This document shows positions 12,531-23,822 of a stretch of 64,000 nt of DNA, piece after piece. The first letter of the stretch is position 1. Each line of letters starts with the position of its first letter. The position numbers and the translations under genes were made by a program. The stretch lies in the NCBI RefSeq assembly GCF_012273895.1, contig NC_052104.1:3224001-3288000 (forward strand), in the 5' to 3' direction. This DNA comes from Zerene cesonia (taxonomy: Eukaryota > Arthropoda > Insecta > Lepidoptera > Pieridae). Below the pieces are notes generated by a model. It made no database searches and had not been told where the DNA came from. It saw only the letters and a list, made by a program, of their open reading frames with translations.

Positions 12531-14975
12531 ATAACACACAATCTGATATACACATTGTATTTACACATGGTTTACTATGTACCTCTTAATATTACAATTA
12601 GGTATACGTGACGTTATATTATCATTACTGTTGACCTATTAAAAATTCTATAATGGTAGTGTTTGGAATGACCGAAATGTTTCAAATGTATTTTTTTATC
12701 ATATTATACAAAGCTCCTAAATCATATATAAAATTTTATTGTTAATTGAAACAATCTATCGTGATTTATGTTGGGAAGTAAACTCAATCTTTAATTCAAT
12801 TTCCATACTACGGTATAAATGCAAAATTTGATTTCAAGGTGATAATTAAAAAATAAATATAGTATGTATCAGAAACGTAGCCAAAAACAGTACCTATCTT
12901 ATAGAAACTATATTAAGTATTCTAAAACTTATTTCATATTATAATGAGATAGATATATTGTATCAATTTAAAAACTATACTGGTTCCAAACTAACAACAT
13001 CATCAAGCCAATGCCGCATAAAAAGGAGTCTTGATAGCGCTACGTCCCATTAACTGAGAACGCTTTCCTTTAGGTATCCTACTTTCTATAAAATTTGTAA
13101 TAAACATATTTAAATATCATCGGGCGAGATACAAGAAACAGTGCTTAGTTTGTCCTGTATATAAATGTAAGAAGCTACCTACATATAAGATGTTCTGTAA
13201 TGTTCCACTCTTAAGAGCTTACTTTGCTCCACAAATAATTACTCCCTTAGTGTACCACAAAGACTTAATAATTTTCGCTCCTTTGTGGCCTGGTCTAGTA
13301 AATGTGGCTTTAATTTCAATTGATCCAGAACATGTTCCTATTAAACAATATAAATTCTTTTTGGAATATATTTGTGATAATGTATGAGGGTATATCACGT
13401 ATTGTTTTTCGATTTTTCGTTAATGTTACAGTAGCTAGAATCGTCAATCAAGTTCACATCGGAGCAATCAGCTTGATCTATGGCGATTGCCACTATATAG
13501 AGCACACTCAGCCTTCCAGAGTTAATGACCTGTAGCGAGTTCTTCTATATGAGAGGTTTGACCTTCAAAATGGCTTATAGAGATGTCTTTCGCTGTTCCA
13601 GATTTGTTTTCATACTACTACTATTACTATTACTACTATTTAATATTACTATTTCCTTAATTTATAAACAACAGTATTGTGGCATAATGAAATGTAGAAT
13701 TTATGAAAGTATAAAATAATCTCTTGCAAACTTTTCTAGATAGCCATTCCTTCTTGTAGTAGTAGGCTAGTAAACACATGTTTATCAACATATAAGGAAC
13801 AAAAATACGGGGCAGCATTAAAATAAATTTAATTTATATAGTACTTCGAAAGGAAGGTTTACTCCTAAAAATGATATTTTCATTAAACTCACTAAGAGTT
13901 TTAGGAATTTGTTCCCGCACTGATAAAATCAGTCGGAGAAATAAATTGAAATTACATTCGTTCCGTACTCTACAAAGTGATACGTGAGTTTATTTACATG
14001 AGAATTAATTTAAATCTAAATAGAAACAGTTACAAAAAGTGCTATATAAATCTCCATTTTACGTACAAATGAAGCTTTGCTTGCAAAATTGTTTCAATCG
14101 TTTACTTGTAAACTGCGCTCATGCAAGTTTAAAAGGAAGGCATTTACGTGTAGTAAGAGATCAACTTTTCAAAAAGACGTCGTCACAATAGACAATATTT
14201 TATCGTTTACGTTCATATGAATTTTATATGAATCTCCCTATGTTAATCGCCAAATGTGTACTTGAGAGCGGCCCGTATAAAAAGCATTATTTATATATTC
14301 TTCGTTTTAATAACTAATAGAAATTATAAGTAAAGAAATTAAAAAATTATAAAGAAAGAAAATATAAGTTTTAGCAATTATTTTCAAATTCGAGAGGAAA
14401 TAATTTTTATTAGAATTAAACGACTCTCCTTAGTTATACATAGACCTAAAAATATTCCTAAATAGGAAGTCAGGAGGAATGTTAATTTACATATTATTAA
14501 ATATGAAAAATAATGATTCATAGATTATTATGACTGTAAAAATAACACATAATTTAAACAGTTGTTAACAAATACTATTCCAATGTATTTACGTATAATA
14601 ACCCTAACATCAAAAAGACAACAAACAAAGATATCTGATAAGTATAAGAACTGTAGACCGCAAAAGGTACGTATCTTAATAAAGTGTAGGAAATATGGCC
14701 AGAGATAAGGTCACGATAATATGAATGGATACCACCGTTATTGAAATCAATGAGACCTTTATTGAAAGTACACTAAATTGAGAACCCTTGGGGTCTTCCG
14801 TTCGACTGATAGACGACCAGACGGGATATATGGTATTATAAGCTATTCTGAATACTATATTCAAGGGTATTCGATATTATTATACAAAGATGTTGGGCTT
14901 CAGCAATTTACATACCCTTTTATTATATAATCTTTATATATTGAAGAAAGTAATGTTATTTACACTATTTATAAC

Positions 14976-15135
14976 TCAAGGACGGCTAAACCGATTATGT
15001 TGAAATTTGGCACAAAGACAGTTTATACCAGAGAAAGGACATGGGATTTTTAGTTTTTATCCCGGAAATCGAACGGGAACTAGACTTTGCCGGTCTATCT
15101 TTCCTATGACTATGCGAGTAAAGCCGCTTGCGGAA
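14976..15135 (+). mobile_element. Helitron-like element, degraded
   Basis: AAGGACGGCTAAACCGATTA, TTGAAATTTGGCACAAAGAC and a GCGAGTAAAGCCGCTTGCGG end. The ending resembles the GC hairpin of the family but lacks CTAG. Confidence 0.55.
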
Positions 15136-16916
15136 TGTTATTGTATTATTAATTATGTTAATTCGAAGTAGTAACATTCACATTAACAAAAGCCAAATCA
15201 AAATTATTCTCGAACTGGCGCGTTATTTCACAAAATATATTGTTCCCATTTTAAAGTTTACTAAAAGTAATGGATACACACAATGATAACATACGAGAAA
15301 AGGAATAACACTCATTATATTCTGGCGTGCGAGTGTGGGTAAAATATATCGCTTTGTTTTAACTTCACACCAAGTCCGTAATATGGGACTCGAAAGCTCT
15401 AAGGAAACACTCTTGACGAATCGACCTTTGGAATAAATTGCGCAGGATATTGAATTATGGAGCAGTGAATGTGCGATATTTCTTGTTCCACCGACACTGA
15501 AGAAACACCAATGATGCGTATTTGCCAAGCCGTTTATACGGCGACTCATGTTTTTCATTACTTACACGGCTGGGAAACGTCTTCAATTTCGGTATTTTGC
15601 TTTTACCGACCTAAATTTTTCTGCGTATTCAATTAAAGCCTTATTGAACTGGTATATATTGTATAGAATACGCACTTTTAAAGTATTCAGGTGTTTTAGA
15701 ATTTTCTCTTTCTTTTGTTATAAAAATTTAAGTTTTAGGTATGTGTTATGTTAAATGTTGTATATTGACGATTCTGAAATCTTCTCGAATAAGTATAATT
15801 GAATAAATGAATATTTTAATTTGGCTTTAGATCAGAGTAGTTGTAATAATTGAGCATACTGGGTCACGTTGTAGGGATTTTTATTTGTGAATCATTTCTT
15901 ATGTTATATACGACCAAATATTTGATCATTGCTAGACTGAAACAGACCTTACAAAAAGGCACTTATATATATAGTTTTTTCATCGGTCTCTAACCGTTTT
16001 TCTATCATTTATTTCATAAGAACATAAACGTAACTTGCTATTATTAAATAGGGCAGTAAATCCTTACATTTTTCATCAAGCACTCAATCCAAACAAAGTT
16101 TAATATATCATGCAATCTTTTGCGATTCTGTTTTGCATTTTCTCTGTTCGATTTAGAATTTGGAAGCGATATTACTTCACTCGTATTTCGTGCTTTGTTT
16201 TTATTACCGCGATTGAATTCGCGTCAGTTGCATGGATTTTTATTAGAAGAATGATTCAAAAGATTTATATTGTTTCTCTGTTTCCGTTACTACCACGTTT
16301 GAGTAAACGTAGTTTATAGACTAGTATTAGATTCGTAAATAAATTTACGTGTAAGCAATGAAATTGAAACGATATTTTATCTAAACTAATAATATTAAAA
16401 ATGATTGTGTTTTTTTATGCATGTGTGTAATTTATGCACACGAAACTTTTGGATTAATTCAGAAAATGCTACCGTTAAGAAGAATCTTCACTATTTTTAT
16501 CCCGAGTCAATCCAAGCAGCCCGAGACCAGCAGCTAGTCATAAAAAATTAATACATTTTTTTACTTTTTATTACTTCTAGAGATTTAATATCATATGAAA
16601 TATAATTATGTTAATAAAAAAAAATAATCATTTTCCTTTTACAAAAATCAGCATATTCAACTTATTACTTATATATATTACAGTTACTTTACGTGCATTC
16701 GTATTGAACAAGCTCACTGAATATATCCGCGGATCCAAACAATATATTTGCATAAAGACTATGTTTGGGGATTTTATTTTAAAACATACCTATTTAAGCG
16801 TAAAAATGAATACTTAACGCTCTGTTAAGCGAGCGATACAGTCAATGTATATACATTATGTTTATTGCCGTTCTTAATGTTTAATTGTATCCATATACAA
16901 AGCTTATAAGTAACTG

Positions 16917-16950
16917 GTATGTAGCCCTGGCTATGCCCGCGTAGTAAAAG
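16917..16950 (-). mobile_element. Degenerate Helitron-like 3' end
   Basis: Read on the minus strand, TACTACGCGGGCATAGCC followed by a second GGC run resembles the 'GCGGGC..AGCC' hairpin end of lepidopteran Helitron-like elements. The terminal CTAG is not intact. Confidence 0.3.
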
Positions 16951-16964
16951 GAAAGAATGGTCAT

Positions 16965-17264
16965 TCCCGGGTTTTATTTTATTTTATTGGTTTCCAAACA
17001 ACTTATACACTAATATAAGAGCAGTAGTAATAATGTACATCAAATATTGTTCTATGTATAAATCTATTCTATGGATACACAAATTACTATCTAGTGCGTA
17101 AGATAAAAAAAAATTTATCTAAACAGAAAAAAAAGATTACAACAAAAACATACAGAAACTAATTTATCAGAGAATAGTGCGGCCTAGGTGCTACGCAGAG
17201 CAGCAAGGACCACATAGTATCTAAAACCATTCTATGTCCATTCTCGGGTCGCAAACTGCCTTCG
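16965..17264 (-). mobile_element. Probable reversed LINE 3' region
   Basis: The low-coordinate end has a TTTTATTTTATTTTATT stretch, which read on the minus strand is an (AAAAT)n-like tail. The sequence above it looks like the 3'UTR and last codons of a non-LTR element. The minus strand reads AVCDPRMDIEWF followed by a stop just above base 17220. I recognise this only loosely, and the upper border is set by the inverted repeat. Confidence 0.35.
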
Positions 17265-17283
17265 TTGATACGAAGGCAGTTTG
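17252..17283. repeat. Perfect 13-bp inverted repeat with 6-nt loop
   Basis: CAAACTGCCTTCG at 17252-17264 and its exact reverse complement at 17271-17283 flank TTGATA. It marks the junction between the AT-rich, LINE-like sequence on the left and the GC-rich cadherin-like fragment on the right. Confidence 0.9.
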
Positions 17284-17418
17284 TTCGAGGCGTCCGGCAG
17301 GCTGTTCGAGGTGGGGCCGGGCGGCGCGCTGGCGGTGCGCGCGGCGGCGCGGCGCCTCAACGTGAGCGCGCTGCACCTCGTGGCCACCGCGCGGGACTCC
17401 GGCGCGCCACCGCGACAG
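17280..17418 (+). pseudogene. Cadherin-repeat-like exon or exon fragment in a GC-rich island
   Basis: The frame from 17281 reads LFEASGRLFEVGPGG, ALAVRAAARRLNVSAL and HLVATARDSGAPPRQ. That matches the second half of an extracellular cadherin repeat: an F-x-[IV]-x-x-x-G-x-[IL] strand, then [LV]-x-[AV]-x-A-x-D-x-G-x-P. A possible donor, CAG|GTGCGC, follows base 17418. The only possible acceptors (AG at 17274-17275 or 17278-17279) have no pyrimidine tract, and an in-frame TGA lies at 17266-17268. Base composition is far richer in GC than the flanks, and no other cadherin exon is seen. The left border is a 13-bp inverted repeat next to what looks like a reversed LINE tail, and Helitron-like pieces lie at about 16917 and 17491-17537. 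It may be a true exon of a plus-strand cadherin gene, an exon captured by a Helitron, or an assembly join. The cadherin likeness is fairly sure; its status is not. Confidence 0.5.
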
Positions 17419-17490
17419 GTGCGCCGCGCCCCCAACACTCCCCGCGCACTCCCAAATTTGATAATTTCATACTAGAAATCGAATCAGTTT

Positions 17491-17537
17491 AAGCGTGAAG
17501 AAGAGATAGGCAGAGTTACTTTTGCATTTAGTATATT
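17491..17537 (-). mobile_element. Helitron-like 5' end fragment
   Basis: The plus strand reads AAGCGTGAAGAAGAGATAGG, then CAGAGTTACTTTTGCATTTA. This is a degraded reverse complement of the common lepidopteran 5' region (…TATAAATGCGAAAGTAACTCTG…). It lies just right of the cadherin-like island. Confidence 0.5.
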
Positions 17538-18884
17538 TGTACGTAATAGGGACGATAACGATCCGATTGTATATTATTTTATAATCGTTGGTAATTTCGT
17601 CGAAAATATAAGCACAGCGATCAAAATATCATATCTACGTTAGATGTTAATTGATAGTTTTTCATAAACAAGATGAAAGATAAAGTTACCAAAGAATTAT
17701 GGCTCACATTACACGTACCTATATATCAATATATTTTAAATAACTAAAGTCAACTGTTAATATTATACCCATTTCATATGTATTTGGGTCATGTTGGTTT
17801 AATGAAATATGAACCAGGCTGTTATGTCACTTCTATTTACTCGATATGTTTATTAGCAAAACATTAGTTATTGATATAAACTAAACGTGCAATAATAAGT
17901 AAACAAAGTATATATTTTCCTTCGTTGTTGTTTTCTGAGTGTTTCACCAAATTTGATGTTATATTTAAAACCTTCTATAAAACATTGTATAAATTAATCC
18001 TAACATCATCTTACTAGTAATGTTGTAGTGTTTGTTACTACGAGACAAATCTTTATCACTGTTTTTCCTAGAAATAAATTAAACGGCCCAACATTCCAAT
18101 TGCAACGCAGCGCAAATTTTAGTTTGAATAAACAAACAATAAAGGCAATAAATAGGTCTAGACGTGTTCTTTATCACACCCACATTCATCTCTTTGTGAC
18201 AGCAAACCACTGATTAGTAAGCAAGGAACTGTAATATATCAAAATCATAAGAATTTCTTCTATTATATAGAACTAAAACATCAAACCATCGCAATATATG
18301 TCTATTCAAGAATAAAAGACCTAATAATCATCGTTTGACGGACTTAAATATTTGTTTGAAACTCAAATGACATTATTAAGGTTATTATGAGAGTATAAGC
18401 TTTGTTTGACTTGTACCTGAAGCAACGAGGATCGTATTTTTCTTCGCGAAGTATACTCGAAATGGATTCAGAAATTTACAAGAATAAATTTTAGTTAACC
18501 GCTCCTTCTACGTCTAACATTATTATTAATGGCCGAGATTATTTTTTTAATGTTTTTATTCAAGTCTGCTATTTTCACGATGTAGTTTATTCACATTCGT
18601 GCAAAAGTCATTGCTTATTGGGTCATACTTTTCTAATTACAAACATTTTGTCATACAAGTATGTATCATAAGTCTAAGTCTTATAGTAACACGCTGTATT
18701 ATTTTATGTTAGAGAACAGATGGCTGCGTATAAAACGAATTATTTGACTAAATTTACGAATATTATTTATATTTTAAATATTTATGTATGTATCTATGCA
18801 TGCATTGTTATTAATTTTGGTATTTTTTTATTTTTATTATACGTTTTATTCTTATTAACTCTGTTATTATTGCACCTCCCTGCT

Positions 18885-19055
18885 TTTACATTAGTATACA
18901 CTGCGTTTTCCTTGTCCACCAGGTTGTCTGGAAGAGATCGTTGCTTAAGCGATAAGACCGCCTGTTGTGCTCTTCATACTGCTGATGTTATTTATATCCT
19001 GTTTGTACTCTTCTTGTAAAGGTGCACAATAAAGAGTTTTTGATTGATTGATTGA
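18885..19055 (+). mobile_element. LINE 3' end with (TGAT)n tail
   Basis: TTGTCTGGAAGAGATCGTTG, CTTAAGCGATAAGACCGCC and GGTGCACAATAAAGAG end in TGATTGATTGATTGA. This is a very common lepidopteran non-LTR retrotransposon 3' end with an AATAAA signal and a short tandem tail. The 99-codon ORF at 18720-19019 partly overlaps it and is not regarded as a gene. Confidence 0.75.
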
Positions 19056-19820
19056 ATGCTTTTAGTCGGCTATAAAACTCACCGTGGTAGATATTGAATC
19101 TCAATCAAATACTAAAAAAGCTAAATTGAGAGATATTATTTACGACGCTTTATACAATTGTTCGAGACGCTGTGATTTTCAGCGTTCAGCGAGTAATGTC
19201 TTTAGTATAACTCAAACAACAATAGATTTCTAAATATCAGTAGTTTTAATCTTGTTACAATAGAGAAAGTTGAACAAAACAAGTACATAATATCAGTTCT
19301 AACTGTCTATACAAAAGCAATTTAAGTTTATTACATATATTTATTTAGTTATTTATTTATATAGCCACGATATTATATTTTTTTCTACTCATATATTTTA
19401 TCACAATATGGAATGGGGTAACAAACAATTTAAGTAGCCCTACATGTATGTTAATTGCCAAATAAACAGCTACCATATTAACCCAATATTCTTGAAGCCT
19501 GAGAAATCGATTAAACGGTATTACGGCGCTTCAATAAATTAACGGATATCAATAACAAACTTCAGCAATAATGAAATATTTGAACTCCCGTGTAGTAACT
19601 CTTGCATTATATTGCTTGTAACATTTTAGGCAAACCCATTTTTGTAATAAGTAACAGCTGGACTCTCTAGATAATCAAGCTATATAACACATAAATAAAA
19701 AAAAAATGTATTAGAAACGTAACTAATCTATTAATAAATAACATATGTATCTCGAGACGCCCGACTGGACTGATAACTAATCTACCTGTATACTTGAGAG
19801 AAAGGGGAGTTAGGTCGACT

Positions 19821-19860
19821 GGCGACGTAACGCGTTACGTTACGAACCGGCGTAGTCGCC
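19821..19860. repeat. Palindrome within a larger hairpin
   Basis: ACGTAACGCGTTACGT at 19825-19840 is a perfect 16-bp palindrome. GGCGAC at 19821-19826 also pairs with GTCGCC at 19855-19860. The stretch is GC-rich for this window and may be the end of a DNA transposon. Confidence 0.7.
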
Positions 19861-20300
19861 CACGTAAGTTATCACTGCAAAAATCTTTGTTTTCATGTCA
19901 AAATAAACTTGTCTGTCAGAAAATTAATTTGAACATACATACCTCACGCAGAAAATGTATATTGAGTTAAAATTTGAATATGCTTTAATTTGATCCTTCT
20001 TATTTAATTACGATAAACTTAATTTCTATAACAAGCAAAATAAAGCCAGCATACATATAAATTGGCGCAGTGAAAACAAAACAAGTTTAAATGAGGGATT
20101 CGGGTATGCAGGAGAACAGTAATCGCGGGGAGAGTTTTTAGGTCACGAAAAATCGTACCCAGAGGACTCTTTGCTGCATTAACAGTTTAATTCACTTGTT
20201 TGTTTGGTGACTTAATGTACCAACATTGCATATATAAGGTAGTGCTTGCTGCTTGTGTGCTTCAATAAAGTTTACCAAGATTTTTAAGTGTAATATTATA

Positions 20301-20494
20301 TCCTACTAATATTATAAATGCGAAAGTTTGTAAGGATGTGTGTGTGTGTTTGTTATTATCACGCAAAAGTACTGAACCGATTGCAATGATATTTGGTACG
20401 TAGATAGCTGGACAACTGGAATAACATATAGGCAACTTTTAATCCTGATATTTCTACGGGACACGGACTTACGCGGGGAAACCGCGGCGGCGGC
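20301..20494 (+). mobile_element. Helitron-like non-autonomous element
   Basis: It starts A|TCCTACTAATATTATAAA and continues TGCGAAAGTTTGTAAGGATG, with a (GT)n stretch and a GCGGGGAAACCGCGGCGG end. The start fits a Helitron 5' TC terminus. The terminal CTAG is lost. Confidence 0.75.
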
Positions 20495-20969
20495 AATACC
20501 TTATAAAATGCTCCCAGGCTTTTTTCGAATAGAATTGACTAATCGAACAATTTTCTCCAAAATAAACAAAGAATTTAATGAAATTTGTGCATAATAATAA
20601 CATTTCAGTGAAGCTCTTTCAAGAAGATTACTCAGAATTTTTACGGATGATAGATACAAATTAATAATACATTCTGGTAAAACCGATTAACTCTGTTCTT
20701 CTTGTTAAAGAGATTTTATTGAAAAATGTAAATTAATGTTATACATAAACAAGAGTATTTAATGAAAAAAACAGGATTTAAAACATACCGTTTTAATCCG
20801 TAAAAAAAAAATCTAATTTCAGAATAAATAAATTCATTGAATCGTGTATGAAGTTAAAGCTATAATCATAAATAGATATTCTGTCAATAACACTACATTA
20901 TTATCTCATAAATAAATATCATATGGTTCAGTTCGCACAATATGTAAAATAGGTATTTATTATGTAATG

Positions 20970-21026
20970 GCATGTAACAAGCATGTAACAGTATGCGGTG
21001 TCACGATCTCAATTTGAATTGAGATC
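20970..21026. repeat. 11-bp tandem unit and 10-bp inverted repeat
   Basis: GCATGTAACAA then GCATGTAACAG (20970-20991), followed by GATCTCAATT / AATTGAGATC (21005-21026) with a 2-base centre. Confidence 0.8.
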
Positions 21027-23644
21027 AAACATTTCTGACCTAATTTATTGAATGGAGATTATATTCAAAGGCATGAATGGTATAAACGTTATAAGGTCAT
21101 GGTACCTAACGTCTTGAGCATTTGACTGGTATAATGTTAATTGAATTAACCCTTTTGTTGAAATATGACGACGCTAAAGCGACTGTGCAGAGTGCCTGTT
21201 TCCTTGAGAAAGATTTTGCAGAAATCCCTTTTTGGGTGAGTGCGCGTGCTTATCAAAGTAGGAGTAGATTAAATTGAATTTCTAGCCATGTTCATTTGTT
21301 TGCGATTATTAAAGGTGCACCATTTGTTCGGGTTCTGCACTATATTAATTCTTCAATGAATATTTGTTATTGATCATATTCATAAGTGTTAATAGGACTA
21401 TAAAAGTAACTTATTTTAGTACATATTCAGAACACATTCAATTAGACGAATTTTTACTAATTCAATAATACTTCTACCAAGGCGCTTTGTAGGTATACCA
21501 TAACACAATCTTCTAAAACAAAGATAGTGAATGATATAAATAAAAATAATTATACTTAGGCAAATATGTAATTTCATTCAGGCATTTTCATGTAACGAAA
21601 TTTGTCTAAGAGTTGGGCTATGATAAAAGGTCTTGAATCTTAATGTAGACTAATGTCTAGTAATATAATAATGTAGACTAATGTTTACATAAAATAAAGA
21701 AAAATAAGAACTGTTCTTGTTACAAAAACAATTCACAAATATTAAACAAATTAAAATAAGTACCTACATGAACAATTTACATCTAGAATAAATAGTGCAA
21801 TTCATAATTTGATAAAAGAATGTTGAATATAAAACTCAATATTCATTCAGTCCATAAATTTCTAACACTTATAATATGAAATATGAAATAATAGTTAAGC
21901 CTATAAACATAATATTTCATTATTAATACAGAGTGGTTATGAGAATTCTGATTTTCAAAATTAAATAATAATATTAGGTTAACATATAATTTTTATTACT
22001 TTAGCATATTGGTATTTATCGCACAAATCGCCCACCACAATACTCATATTACAATTTATTATTTCCGCGAGAGGCCAATGTAATTTAGAGTTAAGTTACA
22101 TCACGATACAATTACGGATTTAATATTACTCCGTAATAACTTCAATTTATAATAACTTAAATAGGTTATTTATATTTATTTATCGAGCAAATAGTTAAGA
22201 ACGGTAAGTTTTAAAATACTCATAATACATAATTGCTTAAATAAATATAAGGATTAATATTTAAATGTAAAAAACAAAACTTTTTCTAAGCAAAGAGAAT
22301 GAAGAGAATATCTGATTTCATAAATAAATATACAAACACAAAATATTTTTAGAAAATCTATACAAGGCTTCTGCGTGAAGCTGTTTAATAAAATACAATT
22401 ACTCTCAAACAGAATATACGATCTCTGAATTAATTCACTCGATTACATTGCCAAATGAGCGGAAAATGAAAAGGAAAAACTCGTTGACCTAAAAGTCAAA
22501 GATTTCACCGTAAAGGAATAATTAAGATGTACGCGAAATGCCAGAGTTTGTCCAAGAACCTTTCTTGCTCAATGATATACCTTTTAATCAAAATAAAGTC
22601 AAAAATTATATTGCAAAATCAAAAATCATATTCATATAAGTCGTAAATCAAAATCGCTTTGTCGCTTATGTAAAAAAACACTTTGAGTTGCTAGCACAAA
22701 ACTTTATAATTCTTTAATTTTACGTGGGGTCTAACTTAATAGGAACAATTATCTAGGATAGGATTAGAATAAAAAGTGTAATCTCTCAACATACATATTA
22801 ACAATAAAACAATAGTAAAAACTATTGTTATTACTTATGTTAAATCTGCACCTTTGACGTGCATATAGGTAAACAAATATTTTACTAACGAGAAAGAAAA
22901 GAACTACTCCGTTAACTCTCAAATTCCCAGTTTACACCATAACCTAATTATATTTCGCAAACAAGTTATCCAACGAACTTCTCCATACATTCCAATTAAA
23001 GTTCAAAAGAAAGTTAGCAAATTAATTAATATCACATCGTCACGTAAGTTATAAGCAGCGGCCCAGAAGTGGCTAACTTGCGTAATCTCGGTATCGAAGT
23101 TTTGGCGGATGTCACGCTGCCGATTAGCTTTTTGCCATCTATATCGAAGATAAATTACGCTAGAAAGTAGGCTGCTGTTACAAACTTTTGCGGTGTGGCC
23201 AAATGAGCAATACATCGATACAAGGTATCTTAAACATCTGGATAGGTACTTTTTTAAAGGAATCGGCGCGATAGTCCAACGAAGATAACGAAGTCAAAGA
23301 CCCGTATTTAAAGAGGTCCCCGCTACTCGTAATTTAGATCAGGAATTACTTCTACTCGAATAATTGATAAGAGGAGCATTTAAATTGAAGATTTAATAAA
23401 ACTTCACTAGACAGGCTGCATAACTAAAATATGTATTATCCACTGCAGTTATCTTACAGCAGATGACAATGTATTTGATAATTTTTAACTCGAATTTATA
23501 TAAATAGTAACTAACAAAATTGATAGATAGATTAAGCAGAACAAATTTTAAGTACACCTTGTATAACTAGTTATTAATCTCTTTCCAAAACTAATAAATC
23601 AAGAAAATAACGATGTGAGTAAAACTGAAAAGAAATCAACTCAC

Positions 23645-23822
23645 TCGAGGTGCTCCTTATACACGTCGAAGTCAGTGAACACGAGCTCAACTATCTGATG
23701 CGGCTGGGCGAGAAAGGTATACAGCAAACAGAGTTTATGCGGGTACGGTCGAGGGAAGTCCGGGCTGCTGAAAGTACCGCGTTCCTTCCCTTGCGGTGAC
23801 GTGAAGCGTATGCACGAGCAAC
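23645..23822 (-). CDS. Coding exon: N-terminal half of a CUB domain
   Basis: The minus-strand acceptor has a long T-rich tract ending TTTTTTCATCAG, and the donor is GTGAGT. After completing a split Ser, the exon reads CSCIRF, then GTFSSPDFPRPYP, HKLCLLYTF and IVELVFTDFDVYKEHL, with no stop across 58 codons. This is the CUB pattern: a first cysteine, the G-x-F/I-x-S-P-x-[FY]-P-x-x-YP motif, a second cysteine 28 residues after the Cys of Ser-Cys, and a beta-strand ending in an acidic Phe-Asp pair. CUB domains are extracellular modules of about 110 residues for protein binding, so about half is encoded here. The CLLYTF...IVEL...FDVYK wording resembles the first CUB domain of insect suppressor-of-lurcher-1-like proteins, but a different CUB protein is possible. 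The next exon must begin with one base followed by a Cys-containing CUB half; it was not found. Confidence 0.92.

Larger units (their letters stand above)
10473..16916. other. Gene-free stretch with scattered repeats
   Basis: It contains the hairpin-ended repeat at 12330 and the Helitron-like piece at 14976. The 70-codon minus ORF at 11000-11212 and the 111-codon minus ORF at 15223-15558 show no domain and no flanking splice pattern I trust. Confidence 0.5.
17538..23644. other. Region downstream of the last CUB exon seen
   Basis: If the gene continues, this is intron. It holds the LINE tail at 18885, the palindrome at 19821, the Helitron-like element at 20301 and the tandem/inverted pair at 20970. 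The 70-codon minus ORF at 23003-23215 lies in a less AT-rich patch but matches nothing I know. Confidence 0.5.

Noticed and set aside
15223..15558. 111-codon minus-strand ORF
   Set aside because: No domain, no splice context and a random-looking composition.
17232..17438. Minus-strand frame rich in Arg and Ala over the GC-rich island
   Set aside because: It is the antisense of the cadherin-like frame; GC-rich DNA gives few stops in any frame.
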